Source: Lachnospiraceae bacterium (GTDB lineage: Bacteria; Bacillota; Clostridia; Lachnospirales; Lachnospiraceae). From it: 57,123 bases of DNA. A program made the position numbers and the translations under genes. The DNA is taken from assembly GCA_910573755.1 (NCBI GenBank), contig CAJTBO010000031.1, positions 1-57,123 on the forward strand, given 5' to 3'. The notes under the pieces were generated by a model. It was not told the DNA's origin. It saw nothing but the letters and a program-made list of their open reading frames with translations, and searched no databases. Shown piece after piece: positions 1 to 8,594 of the stretch (positions are counted from its first letter, which is position 1; every line of letters begins with the position of its first letter).

Positions 1-781
1 CATACTCTTCCGCCGTGGGCACTTTATGGTGCCATGCCGCCTTGTCTTCCATCACGGCGGAACCGCAGCCCTTTACGGTATTGGCAATCACCACGGCGGG
101 CTTCCCCTTCACCGCCTTTGCCTCTTCATAAGCCGCCGTGAGCTGGCAGATATCATTGCCGTCCTTTACATCTATCACATGCCAGCCAAAACTCCGGAAC
201 TTTTCGTGCAGGTCGCCGTGCGCCATCACGTCCTCGGTATTGCCGGAGATCTGCAGCCGGTTCCTGTCCACGGTGGCGCAGAGGTTATCCAGTTTATAGT
301 GGGCTGCCGCCATGGCGCCTTCCCACACGGAACCCTCCGCCAGTTCCCCGTCGCCCATCACCGTATAGACACGGTAGTCCCTCTTATCCATCTTTCCGGC
401 CAGCGCCATCCCGACGCTCACCGGGAGCCCGTGCCCCAGGGAGCCGGAATTCATCTCGATGCCCGGCAGCTTGTTATTCGGATGGCCGATATACCGGGAA
501 CCGAACCTGCTGAACTTTTCGATCACTTCCCCGATCGGGAAAAAACCCTTTGCCGCCAGCACCGCATAAAGCGCTTCCACGCAGTGCCCCTTGCTCATCA
601 CAAACAGGTCCCTGCCGGGATCATCCTGGTTTTCAGGACTGATATTCATCACTTTAAAATACAGGGTGACCAGAATGTCTATGACACTCATGTCCCCTCC
701 GATATGCCCGCCTTTACCCTCCATGATCATATCCACCACATTTTTCCGCAGGTCATAGGATAATGCTTTTAAATTTTCCAT
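1..781 (-). CDS. Transketolase, N-terminal subunit (partial, runs off the left edge)
   Basis: The minus-strand frame from ATG at 781 stays open to base 1, about 260 residues. It reads as the thiamine-diphosphate-binding half of transketolase. Visible are a GKGGHIGG-like start region, a GHPNNKLPGIEMNSGSLGHGL-type loop and the TPP/Mg motif GDGELAEGSVWEGAM with a downstream N. Split transketolases have this N-terminal subunit followed by a separate C-terminal subunit, which would lie beyond the window. The family transfers two-carbon ketol units between sugar phosphates. The start follows a GAGGAAAAG ribosome binding site. It is the last visible gene of the sugar ABC-transporter cluster, 259 bases after the permease. 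It may serve that sugar's catabolism rather than the central pentose phosphate pathway; that is inference. Confidence 0.9.
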   Translation of the reverse strand, partial: MENLKALSYDLRKNVVDMIMEGKGGHIGGDMSVIDILVTLYFKVMNISPENQDDPGRDLFVMSKGHCVEALYAVLAAKGFFPIGEVIEKFSRFGSRYIGHPNNKLPGIEMNSGSLGHGLPVSVGMALAGKMDKRDYRVYTVMGDGELAEGSVWEGAMAAAHYKLDNLCATVDRNRLQISGNTEDVMAHGDLHEKFRSFGWHVIDVKDGNDICQLTAAYEEAKAVKGKPAVVIANTVKGCGSAVMEDKAAWHHKVPTAEEY

Positions 782-1040
782 CTCTTTTCCTCTCATATAT
801 TAATCGCCTTTTATGGATCCTTTTCATGTGTAAGACCTGATACAAGAACACAATCAAACATTTCACCTTCTTTTTTCCATAATGGAAAAGTTCCGCTGCA
901 TAGCGTCCTATCTGAAAAATATTTCAAAGTACAGTATTTCTTCCTGCTTTTCCACAATATCCATTCAGCTTTCTTCACTTTATTCAATATTTTCTGCTTT
1001 TCTCTCTATCACTTCCGCGTCTCGGACCAGTCCGCCCAAT
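782..1040. other. Intergenic gap between permease and transketolase
   Basis: This stretch is AT-rich and holds no convincing ORF or RNA. A short perfect palindrome (TTTTCCATTATGGAAAA, about 874-890) could form a small hairpin followed by purines. I see no clear terminator, so the transketolase may be read through from the transporter or from an unrecognised local promoter. Confidence 0.4.
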
Positions 1041-1991
1041 TTATGATCTGTTCGCAAATCTGTCGATTACCGTTGCCACCAGTATGATCAGCCCCACAAA
1101 CAATGTCTGGTAGAAAGACGGCACGTTCAAAAGCGTCAGGCCATTAGATAATGTTCCAAGAATGCATGCACCGATCATTGTTCCGAGCAAGCTTCCTTTT
1201 CCACCTGCAAGGCTTGCTCCTCCTATTGCAGCAGCCGCAATAGCATTCATTTCATAGCCATCGCCCGCCTGTGGATCCGCCGCCGCCAGACGTCCCATAT
1301 AAATAATCGCAGCCATAGCACAACAAAATCCTGATATGGCATAGGTTCTTGTTTTTACAGATATTGTATTAACGCAGGAAAATCTTGCCGCTTCCTCATT
1401 TCCCCCTACCGCAAACAAATATTGTCCATATCTTGTATATTTTAAGACAAACATAAAAATGACGAGCAACACGACAAGCATAATGACCGGTACCGGAACA
1501 CTGCCGTTTAACGCATTCATTCCGTTCAGAAAAGCAGAATCCAACCCTCTTACGGGCAAACCGTCAGATATGATCAATGTGATTCCCCTGTATACACTCA
1601 TTGTTCCCATCGTTACAAGAAAAGGCTGAAGCTTCAATATGGATATTAGAAGTCCGTCCATCGCCCCACAGATGAGCCCGATTAACACCGCTACAAAAAT
1701 AGCTGCATAAAAAGTAACGCCTGCTGCCATCATTTTTGCCGCCACCATACTGGAAAGCGCCACGATCGATCCCACTGAAAGCTGAATCCCGCCAGTTATA
1801 ATGACTAACGTCATCCCGATAGCAATCGTTCCGTTAATACAGGATTGCAATAAAATATTGGTTATATTGCCTCTCGTCAGAAACTTATCGGACATAACCG
1901 TAAAAAACAGGCAAAGCAGCACCAGGCTTGCAATGATTCCGGCTTTCCTCTTCCAGGAAGCCCCTTTAAATATTGTGTTCATTTTTTTCAT
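1041..1991 (-). CDS. Sugar ABC transporter permease (RbsC family)
   Basis: This is a 316-residue polytopic membrane protein with about eight to ten hydrophobic segments, of the ribose/galactose/autoinducer permease family. The family hallmark regions are present: a GGIQLSVGSIVAL-like segment near the N-terminus, the cytoplasmic loop with GNEEAARFSCVNT that contacts the ATPase, and AIAAAAIGGASLAGGKGS near the C-terminus. The start is placed at the ATG at 1991 because GAGGTG lies at proper distance; an ATG seven codons upstream lacks this. The gene overlaps the end of the ATPase gene by 26 bases, which suggests translational coupling. It would form the membrane channel for the sugar delivered by the binding protein at 3622-4743. 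Confidence 0.93.
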   Translation of the reverse strand: MKKMNTIFKGASWKRKAGIIASLVLLCLFFTVMSDKFLTRGNITNILLQSCINGTIAIGMTLVIITGGIQLSVGSIVALSSMVAAKMMAAGVTFYAAIFVAVLIGLICGAMDGLLISILKLQPFLVTMGTMSVYRGITLIISDGLPVRGLDSAFLNGMNALNGSVPVPVIMLVVLLVIFMFVLKYTRYGQYLFAVGGNEEAARFSCVNTISVKTRTYAISGFCCAMAAIIYMGRLAAADPQAGDGYEMNAIAAAAIGGASLAGGKGSLLGTMIGACILGTLSNGLTLLNVPSFYQTLFVGLIILVATVIDRFANRS

Positions 1992-3486
1992 TGTTTTCAC
2001 CTCCCATGGCATACATCATAATTCTCTCTTCCGTCAATTCACTGCTGTTTAATTCCCCTGTGATCCTGCCCTCATACATGACAATAACTCTGTCGCTCAG
2101 GGAGATAACTTCCGGAAGTTCCGATGATATCATGATGACTGCTCTTCCTTCATCCGCAAATTGTCTGATCAGTTTATATATTTCAAATTTCACATTGATA
2201 TCAATGCCCCTTGTCGGTTCATCCAATATCAGGATATCCGGATTGGCATTCATCGTTCGGGCAATGACAACTTTTTGCTGATTTCCTCCGGAAAGACGTC
2301 CTGTTTCATACTCATCATCCCTTGGAGATACCTGGAGACGGTCCATATATTCTCTTGCGTCTTTTTTGATATATGCATGATCCAATATGCCATATTTTAC
2401 ATATTTTTTCAGATTTGACAGTACAATATTGGCTCTGTTGGAAAGTATGCCTACCATACCCTGATATTTTCTATCCTCAGGTATGAGCATAATACCTTCT
2501 CTCTGAGCATCCAAAGGCTTTTTGACAGATACTTCATGCCCATTTACAAAAATCTGTCCATATGAATGTCTGTCAATTCCGAAAACAGCCCGCATGACTT
2601 CCGTTCTTCCTGCTCCCACAAGACCGGCAAATCCAAGCACTTCGCCCTTGTGAAGCTGGAACGATATATCCTGAAATCCCTTTCCGGACAGATTTTTCAC
2701 CTCCAGTGCCACTTTCTCCCGCACATTGCATACCTCATTAAACCTCTGATCCGCAATGTTTCTCCCAACCATCATTTTAATCAGCTCTGCTTTATCCGTT
2801 TTTGCCGTCTCTACTGTTCCTATATACCGGCCATCCCTGAAGATCGTCGCCCTGTCCGTAATGCGGAAGATTTCTTCCATACGATGAGAAATATAGATAA
2901 TGGACTTACCTTCTTTTCGTAAGTTGTCCATTGTCTGCATCAGTTTTTCAATCTCATTATTTGTCAGACTGGACGTAGGTTCATCCAATGCCAGCACAAT
3001 AAAATCTTGAAGCAACGCTTTGGATATTTCTATCATCTGCTGTTGCGCAATGCTTAAGTCAGATACAATGTCTTTGCTCGAAAAATCTGCATCCAGCTTC
3101 CTTAATATTTCATCCGCTCTTTTAAATATCTCCTCATAATTTATCAGGCCGGTTCCCGTTCTTGGCTCTCTTCCCAGAAAAATATTCTGTCCTACCGTCA
3201 TCCCCTGAACAAGCTGCAGTTCCTGATGCACCCTGACAATCCCCATATCTCTTGCCATTGTCAAATTTTTAATTTCTGTCGGCCTGCCCTCAATTATGAT
3301 CTCACCGCTATCTGCTCTGAAAGTACCTGTTATTATATTTAAAAGTGTGGATTTGCCAGCCCCATTCTCTCCCAAAAGCGCATGTATCTCACCTTTTCTC
3401 AGTTCAAACTGTACATCATTGAGCACCTTATTCGTTCCAAAAGACTTTGAGATTCCTTTCATCCGGAGAACTGTTTCCTTTTCCAT
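1966..3486 (-). CDS. Sugar ABC transporter ATP-binding protein with two ABC domains (RbsA/MglA family)
   Basis: This 506-residue protein has two fused nucleotide-binding domains. The first has Walker A GENGAGKST (about residue 40), signature LSIAQQQM and Walker B FIVLALDEPTSSLT. The second has the degenerate Walker A region GLVGAGRTE, signature LSGGNQQK and Walker B ILILDEPTRGID. A degenerate second Walker A is normal in the RbsA/MglA family. Length matches the family (about 500). The start at 3486 follows GAGGTGATAAG. It lies between the binding-protein and permease genes and energises import of the same sugar. Confidence 0.95.
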   Translation of the reverse strand: MEKETVLRMKGISKSFGTNKVLNDVQFELRKGEIHALLGENGAGKSTLLNIITGTFRADSGEIIIEGRPTEIKNLTMARDMGIVRVHQELQLVQGMTVGQNIFLGREPRTGTGLINYEEIFKRADEILRKLDADFSSKDIVSDLSIAQQQMIEISKALLQDFIVLALDEPTSSLTNNEIEKLMQTMDNLRKEGKSIIYISHRMEEIFRITDRATIFRDGRYIGTVETAKTDKAELIKMMVGRNIADQRFNEVCNVREKVALEVKNLSGKGFQDISFQLHKGEVLGFAGLVGAGRTEVMRAVFGIDRHSYGQIFVNGHEVSVKKPLDAQREGIMLIPEDRKYQGMVGILSNRANIVLSNLKKYVKYGILDHAYIKKDAREYMDRLQVSPRDDEYETGRLSGGNQQKVVIARTMNANPDILILDEPTRGIDINVKFEIYKLIRQFADEGRAVIMISSELPEVISLSDRVIVMYEGRITGELNSSELTEERIMMYAMGGENNEKNEHNI

Positions 3487-3621
3487 ACCCGCTTATCACC
3501 TCAAATTCGCATCCTATCTGTTTTTTTAAAAACAGGACTGACGTCAAACAAAATGATCAGCAATACGTCAGCCCTGTCTCTGTCATTAATTTACCCTGTC
3601 TACTTTTTGCAGCAAACTTTT

Positions 3622-4743
3622 TTATTTACCATATTCGGCCATATTATCTGCATCCAGTACTTCAATCGGTGTGCTTACTACTTTCGGAAGTTCCTGTCCG
3701 CCCATAATACGAAGCGCAACCTCCACTGCCGCATAGCCGTTATCAAACAAGAACTGATCTACAGTCGCCGTCATCTCACCCTTTTTAATGGATGCGTAAG
3801 CATCGCCTGTTCCATCCACACCAACTACTACCACTTCACCTACTCTATTTACACCTCTGAGTGCTTCCACTGCTCCAAGAGCCATGTTGTCATTACAACA
3901 GTAAAACGCATCAAGATCCGGTGTCTGTGTCAGGATATTGGATGCAACATCCATACCTTTTTCCACTTCATAATCCGCCGTCTGACTTGCAACGATCTCA
4001 ATATCAGGATATTTTTCCATACCTTCCAGGAATCCATTTACACGCTGGATAGATGTAAATGTTCCGGATACACCTTCCAAAATGGCGACTTTGCCTTTTC
4101 CACCAATCTTTTCAGCTATATAATCTGCCGATTTTCTGCCGATTTCAATCTGGATGCCACCTACAAATGTATTGCACTGTGCAATATATTCACAGTTCAT
4201 ATTTACAACTGGTGTCCCGTTTCCGACAGCCGTCTGTACTGCACCATTCAGATTGTCATTTGTAAGGGGAGATAACACAAGGCTGTCATACTCATTGGCA
4301 AGCATTGTTTCTGCTATAGAGAGCTGCCCTGCTGTATCAGTCTCTGTACGTGTTGCCTGGATATCAACGGAGATACCAAAATCTTCTGCCGCTTTTTCCA
4401 TACCGTCTGCCATTGTCAGCCACGCTTCATTTGCATTATTTTTCAAGATACCGCCAATCGTAACTTCACCTGTTACTTCCGGCACCGGTCCGAATTTCTC
4501 TTCCAGTTCCGCATATGTGATCGTATCTGTCTCTGTATCAGGATTAAATTCTTCCACTTCTGCCTCTTCCACTTCTGCTGCAGGCTCCTGTTCCTCTACC
4601 GTCTCCTCCTGCGGTGCTTCTCCGTCGGCCGCTTCTTCTGTCGGAGTTGGCTCATTTGCCGCTTCCTGATTGGTACTTCCACATGCGGTTATACCCATAA
4701 CCAGTGTCAAACTCATAACTACTGCTAAAATTTTCTTTTTCAT
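3622..4743 (-). CDS. Sugar-binding lipoprotein of an ABC transporter (periplasmic-binding-protein family, RbsB-like)
   Basis: This 373-residue protein starts with a lipoprotein signal (MKKKILAVVMSLTLVMG) and lipobox ITAC, so Cys21 is the likely lipidated residue. An acidic, Glu/Pro-rich linker of about 50 residues follows, then a sugar-binding Peripla_BP_4 type domain with GGILKNNANEAWLTM, SPLTNDNLNGAVQ, FYCCNDNMALGAVEAL and VVGVDGTGDA. The latter two regions are typical of ribose- and galactose-binding relatives. AGGAGG precedes the ATG. It leads the transporter genes, with 135 bases before the ATPase. The substrate cannot be read from sequence. The upstream gap holds a further possible operator at 4868-4877. 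Confidence 0.94.
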   Translation of the reverse strand: MKKKILAVVMSLTLVMGITACGSTNQEAANEPTPTEEAADGEAPQEETVEEQEPAAEVEEAEVEEFNPDTETDTITYAELEEKFGPVPEVTGEVTIGGILKNNANEAWLTMADGMEKAAEDFGISVDIQATRTETDTAGQLSIAETMLANEYDSLVLSPLTNDNLNGAVQTAVGNGTPVVNMNCEYIAQCNTFVGGIQIEIGRKSADYIAEKIGGKGKVAILEGVSGTFTSIQRVNGFLEGMEKYPDIEIVASQTADYEVEKGMDVASNILTQTPDLDAFYCCNDNMALGAVEALRGVNRVGEVVVVGVDGTGDAYASIKKGEMTATVDQFLFDNGYAAVEVALRIMGGQELPKVVSTPIEVLDADNMAEYGK

Positions 4744-4867
4744 TTTTTCCTCCTATCGTTTTGGTGTTTGTTTTTTCATTTTTCGTTGCTTCTTTCCTGT
4801 TTTAACGTTCTTTTCTGTTTTTTAATCTATCACCTCCCTGTATATTAAAAATCAATAGGTAATTGCG

Positions 4868-4877
4868 AAACCGGTTT
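4868..4877. promoter_or_regulatory. Possible fourth LacI-type operator upstream of the binding-protein gene
   Basis: AAACCGGTTT is a perfect 10-base palindrome with a central CpG, 125 bases before the binding-protein start. It shares the core of the three stronger sites at 6198, 6275 and 7381 but not their TATA flanks, so binding by the same regulator is uncertain. Confidence 0.35.
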
Positions 4878-4952
4878 GGAATATGAACACAAATAGTGCT
4901 GAAACGTGGAATTTTAGAATATCTGGGATTGAAGGAACGAAAAAGCATCTCA

Positions 4953-4973
4953 AAACAATCTGTTTTATTGTTT
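4953..4973 (-). terminator. Weak AT-rich hairpin after the cupin gene
   Basis: A 7-bp perfect inverted repeat, AAACAAT/ATTGTTT with a 7-base loop, lies 25 bases beyond the stop of the cupin gene. The stem is all A/T except one pair per arm. It may only partly reduce read-through into the transporter genes. Confidence 0.3.
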
Positions 4974-4997
4974 ATTCCTTTTCTCCTGATTTTCCCG

Positions 4998-6185
4998 TCA
5001 ATCTACATACACCGCATTATCCGGTCCAAAATGCTGTAGAATCACCATAGGTTCCGTAGTGCTGCTATTTATGATCTTTACCCCTTCCGCCGCCCGTTCT
5101 TTACTGACAAAATATTCATCTGCCGTCTGATCTCCTACACGCATCAGGTTTACAGCTTCCGCATCATATACGCCGAATTTTCCAAATCCTTGCACAATCA
5201 CACACCCATATGCCGCTTTATCTTTCAGCACTACCTCTGTTCCCGGTCTGATCGTAACCTCTTTTGACGTAATATAATCATTACCATAGCATACCCATTT
5301 CTCCGTCATCCCTTTCTGCACTTTGGGAAGTTCTACAGGCAACCTGAAATAATGCTTTTTAAACTCAAGATCAAAGTTTGTTTCCCAATCAATGGCGTCC
5401 ATTATATAATCCGTCTTGTTCTCCACATCTTTCGGACAGATATCTGTCATATAATGCTCATCAAACACTTCTCCACATACCACATTTTCCAGAACACAGT
5501 TCAGATCCGTTCCCCATTGTGGCTCATATGTCAGAAGAGAACCCGGTGCATGCACAACACCTGCCGGAATATACCATCCTGTACCAATTTCCAGATCATA
5601 AGCCTTGGAAAGCCTTGTTATATGGGTATCATAGTCTTCGAAATGTTCTATACACTCTCTCACATCCTCTTTGGTAACCTCCGGATTAAATCCGATATAA
5701 GTCGAAGGACGCCTGCCAGCATAATTGTTCAGCTGAGGCGGAAAATAATAGCATTCGGGTTTTGCTTCACATCCCACGTTTTTTGCCACCTCTGTTGCTG
5801 GATGGAAATGGAAATATAAGGGTGTTTCATAGTCAAAAAATTTGGCAAATACCGGAAACGTTCCGTACTTTTCCTGTAGCTCCTTTCCGATCAACTCTCC
5901 CTTCAATTCTGCTACCGCATCTTTGAACAGAAATTTCCCTCCATCCGCGCCAAGTACATAACTCAGTCCCTGATCAGGACGATTCAGATTTTTTACTCTT
6001 GTCCCGCTGACAGTACAAAACCACCGTTCCATGACTGTACCTGCGTCTGCCCCGTACGCGAAATAATCATCCGGATGAATTTTCAGCCGACGCCCCGGCG
6101 CGCCGAATTTTACCGGAACAAAATTCGGAACCATCCGAAAAATACCTCCCCCCTTCTTAAATGTTTCCCTGATTTTTTTCTGCAT
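4998..6185 (-). CDS. Cupin-fold sugar isomerase-like protein (class I phosphomannose isomerase relative)
   Basis: This 395-residue protein resembles class I mannose-6-phosphate isomerases. It has FPVFAKFFDYETPLYFHFHP with a metal-binding HxH pattern and a Glu a few residues later (HFHPATE). It also has GTGWYIPAGVVHAPG, equivalent to the conserved PAG-x-x-HA of ManA, plus a second cupin half near the C-terminus. It is longer and more divergent than ManA itself, so the substrate may be another sugar. The ATG follows AAGGAGG. It is the first structural gene after the LacI regulator, with two palindromic operators in the 130-base gap before it. A catabolic isomerase for the imported sugar is the natural inference; plain mannose-6-phosphate isomerase is the alternative. 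Confidence 0.75.
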   Translation of the reverse strand: MQKKIRETFKKGGGIFRMVPNFVPVKFGAPGRRLKIHPDDYFAYGADAGTVMERWFCTVSGTRVKNLNRPDQGLSYVLGADGGKFLFKDAVAELKGELIGKELQEKYGTFPVFAKFFDYETPLYFHFHPATEVAKNVGCEAKPECYYFPPQLNNYAGRRPSTYIGFNPEVTKEDVRECIEHFEDYDTHITRLSKAYDLEIGTGWYIPAGVVHAPGSLLTYEPQWGTDLNCVLENVVCGEVFDEHYMTDICPKDVENKTDYIMDAIDWETNFDLEFKKHYFRLPVELPKVQKGMTEKWVCYGNDYITSKEVTIRPGTEVVLKDKAAYGCVIVQGFGKFGVYDAEAVNLMRVGDQTADEYFVSKERAAEGVKIINSSTTEPMVILQHFGPDNAVYVD

Positions 6186-6197
6186 CTTTTCCTCCTT

Positions 6198-6217
6198 ATA
6201 TAAAATCGGTTTTATAT
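6198..6217. promoter_or_regulatory. LacI-family operator O1 upstream of the cupin gene
   Basis: This 20-base palindrome with one mismatch is centred on CpG (ATAAAATCGGTTTTAT core) and lies 13 bases before the cupin start codon, overlapping its leader. LacI proteins typically bind such sites with a central CG. A second copy lies 78 bases away, compatible with repression by looping. Confidence 0.8.
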
Positions 6218-6274
6218 TAAATTTTTAAAAAATAATGCTATTTTATTATCATTATTTTTATTTACAATATTCAT

Positions 6275-6296
6275 TTTATAAAATCGGTTTTATAAA
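6275..6296. promoter_or_regulatory. LacI-family operator O2 upstream of the cupin gene
   Basis: This 22-base palindrome has one mismatch and the same core as O1 (ATAAAATCGGTTTTAT). It lies between the end of the LacI gene and the cupin gene, so the cupin-transporter unit has its own regulated promoter here. The surrounding sequence is very AT-rich. Confidence 0.8.
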
Positions 6297-6315
6297 TATC
6301 TTATAAATAGAGGGA

Positions 6316-7353
6316 TTATGTATCCCTCATTTTTCCAATACTGCTGTCCCGTATGATAATTTCCGGCATAAAACACATATCCTTATACGGAATATTTTCA
6401 TTGTGAAGCCGTTCCAGCAATATTTCTGCCGCTGCTTCCCCGATCTTCCCTTCCTTCATATCAAATGATGTAATCCCGATAATCTTTGAAATATTCAAAT
6501 TATCCAAACCCGTCAGCGCGATTTCGCCATTTAAATCCCGGACAGCTTTCCAACATCCAATCGCCTGCTGATCATTGGAAGCACATATTGCAGTCGGACG
6601 ATCGTTCAACTGATACAGACTTCTTCCCGAATTATAACCGCCCTCCTCAGAATAATCGTTCCACATGACATATTCTTCGCGAAAATCAATATTGCTGTCT
6701 TTCAGAGCCACCTTATAAGCTTCAAACCTCTGACGATAGACTTCTACTCCCTGCCGTCCTGCCAAATACCCGATCTTTCTATGTCCCATTTGAACCAAAT
6801 GTTTCACTGCTGTATATATTCCCTTATACACATCAATAGAGATCGTATCAAAATGCAATCCTTTATTTGCCCACAAATGATTACACATTCCACACAGAAC
6901 TACCGGCCCTGGTGCTCTTTGAATTTCTTCGAGCAAAGCCTGCTCATAGGAAAAATTAATAAGAAACAGACCATCTACCACCTTTTCCCGGAGCATGCGC
7001 AGCGCCTTCATCTCCTCGTTATATTCACCCCCCGTATAATAAAGAAGCATGGAATAATCCTTCTTCTTCACTGTCCGCAAAACCATTTTTATCATATCAA
7101 AGTATATTTCATTTGAAGTATCCGGAATTGCCAACATGATCAGTCCGGTCTTTGTTGTCTTCAGGATACGCCCGGCTCTGTTCGGCACATAGTTCAGTTC
7201 TTTTGCCGCCCGTAACACCTTTTCCCTTGTCTCTTCTTTTACATAACCGACACAGTTAAGTGCGTGGGAGGCAGTTCCGGGAGCAACACCCGCCAATTTT
7301 GCAACATCGTATATCGATACAACAGCAGATTTCTTTTTCTCTCGTCCTGCCAT
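6316..7353 (-). CDS. LacI-family transcriptional regulator of the sugar locus
   Basis: This 345-residue protein has the classic arrangement. An N-terminal helix-turn-helix (VSIYDVAKLAGVAPGTASHAL, about residues 12-32) is followed by the hinge region YVPNRAGRILKTTKTGLI and a periplasmic-binding-like effector domain with AICASNDQQAIGCWKA and ALTGLDNLNISKI. The ATG follows GGAGAG. One operator lies in its own promoter region and two before the next gene, so it most likely represses itself and the cupin-ABC-transketolase genes until the sugar is present. The HTH has GTASHAL where most members have TVSRAL. Confidence 0.95.
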   Translation of the reverse strand: MAGREKKKSAVVSIYDVAKLAGVAPGTASHALNCVGYVKEETREKVLRAAKELNYVPNRAGRILKTTKTGLIMLAIPDTSNEIYFDMIKMVLRTVKKKDYSMLLYYTGGEYNEEMKALRMLREKVVDGLFLINFSYEQALLEEIQRAPGPVVLCGMCNHLWANKGLHFDTISIDVYKGIYTAVKHLVQMGHRKIGYLAGRQGVEVYRQRFEAYKVALKDSNIDFREEYVMWNDYSEEGGYNSGRSLYQLNDRPTAICASNDQQAIGCWKAVRDLNGEIALTGLDNLNISKIIGITSFDMKEGKIGEAAAEILLERLHNENIPYKDMCFMPEIIIRDSSIGKMRDT

Positions 7354-7380
7354 ATTCTCTCCATTTACTTCCTGACATTT

Positions 7381-7398
7381 TATAAAACCGATTTTATA
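7381..7398. promoter_or_regulatory. LacI-family operator O3 in the regulator's own promoter region
   Basis: This 18-base palindrome with one mismatch (ATAAAACCGATTTTAT core) lies 28 bases before the lacI-type start codon. It is the reverse-complement form of O1/O2, indicating autoregulation. Confidence 0.78.
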
Positions 7399-7486
7399 TT
7401 TTAATTATACTCTTTTTTTCTCAAAACACAATATGTACTTTTCCACTAACTCATCTTCGTATTTTTGTATATTTTTCACAACAGCA

Positions 7487-7510
7487 AAGAGGCTGCCCAA
7501 GCAACCTCTT
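7487..7510 (-). terminator. Hairpin terminator after the SpoIIQ-like gene
   Basis: Stem of about 10 pairs with one mismatch (AAGAGG-TTGC / GCAGCCTCTT on the minus strand) with a CCAA/TTGG loop, 48 bases past the stop at 7558. It separates this gene from the LacI regulator promoter. Confidence 0.55.
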
Positions 7511-7557
7511 CCTTTAAGCCCTGCATGTCAACAGGTTCTATTTTGTTCTTTCTATTT

Positions 7558-8463
7558 CTATGACACCGGATTAACCGGCACTCCGTCCTTTGTCAGCTTC
7601 AGATACAGGTTGCTTCCCTCCACCGCATAATACCGTGTGGGTTCCGCTATCTTGGCAAATATCTCCCCCTCTGCCACATAAGTCCCCTCCGAAACCGTCA
7701 CCTCCTGCAGTTGGCCGTAAGTCAGTTCATATCCATTGCCCAGATTCATCACGACCGTCTGTCCTGTCATCGGATCGTTATAGATCCTGCTCACCATACC
7801 GGCTGCCGCCGCCTTCACGGATTCTCCTGAGGTTGCCGCAAGCACAAGGGCCGGATTGCATTTATACTGCTGCAGCGTGGGAAAATATACTGATTTATCC
7901 GCACTATAGTTGATCAGAATATTTCCGGCAAAAGGCATGACCAGAGAATCCGCCTCACTGAAGGTAAGTTCCGGCTGTATCTGTGCCGCCACTGCCTCGG
8001 AATCCGCCTCCAGAATTTCATCCTCCGCCGGAAGTTCCACCATTGCCTCTGTCACCTCATCCTCTGCCATACCGTCCTTTGTCTCTCCCTCTCCGATGAT
8101 CAGGTCGGAAGATGCCTCCTTCAGACGGATCGCTTCCGCTTTTTCATCAAAGGGATCTGCACTCCGGGAACTTTCTGTTGATTTTCCGTAATTATTTTTC
8201 ACCGTAGAGGAATCCACCTCTGTAGATGCCGGATCATAATCCAGATCGCTGTCCGTTACCGGAATATCTTCCGCGACGATCCCTGACGATTTTCCGTCTT
8301 CCAGAGAACTGAAGTCGATCGTATAGCCTCCGTCCTCCTCCTTCTCTTTTCCGTTCCGTACATAAACCCCGGTCACCGTCAGGGCTGACAGTACCAGCAC
8401 CGAGGAGGCAATCATGATTGCTCTTTCTTTTCTCTGCCCGCTTTTACCGCTACGCTTCTTCAT
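7558..8463 (-). CDS. Membrane-anchored M23-fold protein, SpoIIQ-like, probably without peptidase activity
   Basis: This 301-residue protein has a basic N-terminus, one membrane segment (AIMIASSVLVLSALTVTGVYV, about residues 15-35) and an acidic linker of about 130 residues. The C-terminal LytM/M23-like domain has VKAAAAGMVSRIYNDPMTGQTVVMNLGNGYELTYGQL and EGEIFAKIAEP. In active M23 endopeptidases the first metal motif is H-x3-D and the second includes YxHL. Here the corresponding positions read CNPALVLAA and TYGQL, so metal ligands appear lost, as in forespore protein SpoIIQ. The start at 8463 is chosen because GGAGGAAAATAG lies just before it; an ATG five codons upstream overlaps that site. 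Role in engulfment is inference; another scaffold function is possible. Confidence 0.75.
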   Translation of the reverse strand: MKKRSGKSGQRKERAIMIASSVLVLSALTVTGVYVRNGKEKEEDGGYTIDFSSLEDGKSSGIVAEDIPVTDSDLDYDPASTEVDSSTVKNNYGKSTESSRSADPFDEKAEAIRLKEASSDLIIGEGETKDGMAEDEVTEAMVELPAEDEILEADSEAVAAQIQPELTFSEADSLVMPFAGNILINYSADKSVYFPTLQQYKCNPALVLAATSGESVKAAAAGMVSRIYNDPMTGQTVVMNLGNGYELTYGQLQEVTVSEGTYVAEGEIFAKIAEPTRYYAVEGSNLYLKLTKDGVPVNPVS

Positions 8464-8594
8464 TCTATTTTCCTCCAAACCACATATATACTAAATTTGA
8501 TACTATGCCCTTAGTTTTTCCATAGCTGCCTGTTTTATGCAGTTTTGGAGGAAAAATTATTTTGCTTCTTTAATCAATCTATATGATCTGCATG

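Noticed and set aside
26-763. 245-codon plus-strand frame at the left edge
   Set aside because: It is antisense to the transketolase N-terminal subunit, whose motifs are clear on the minus strand.
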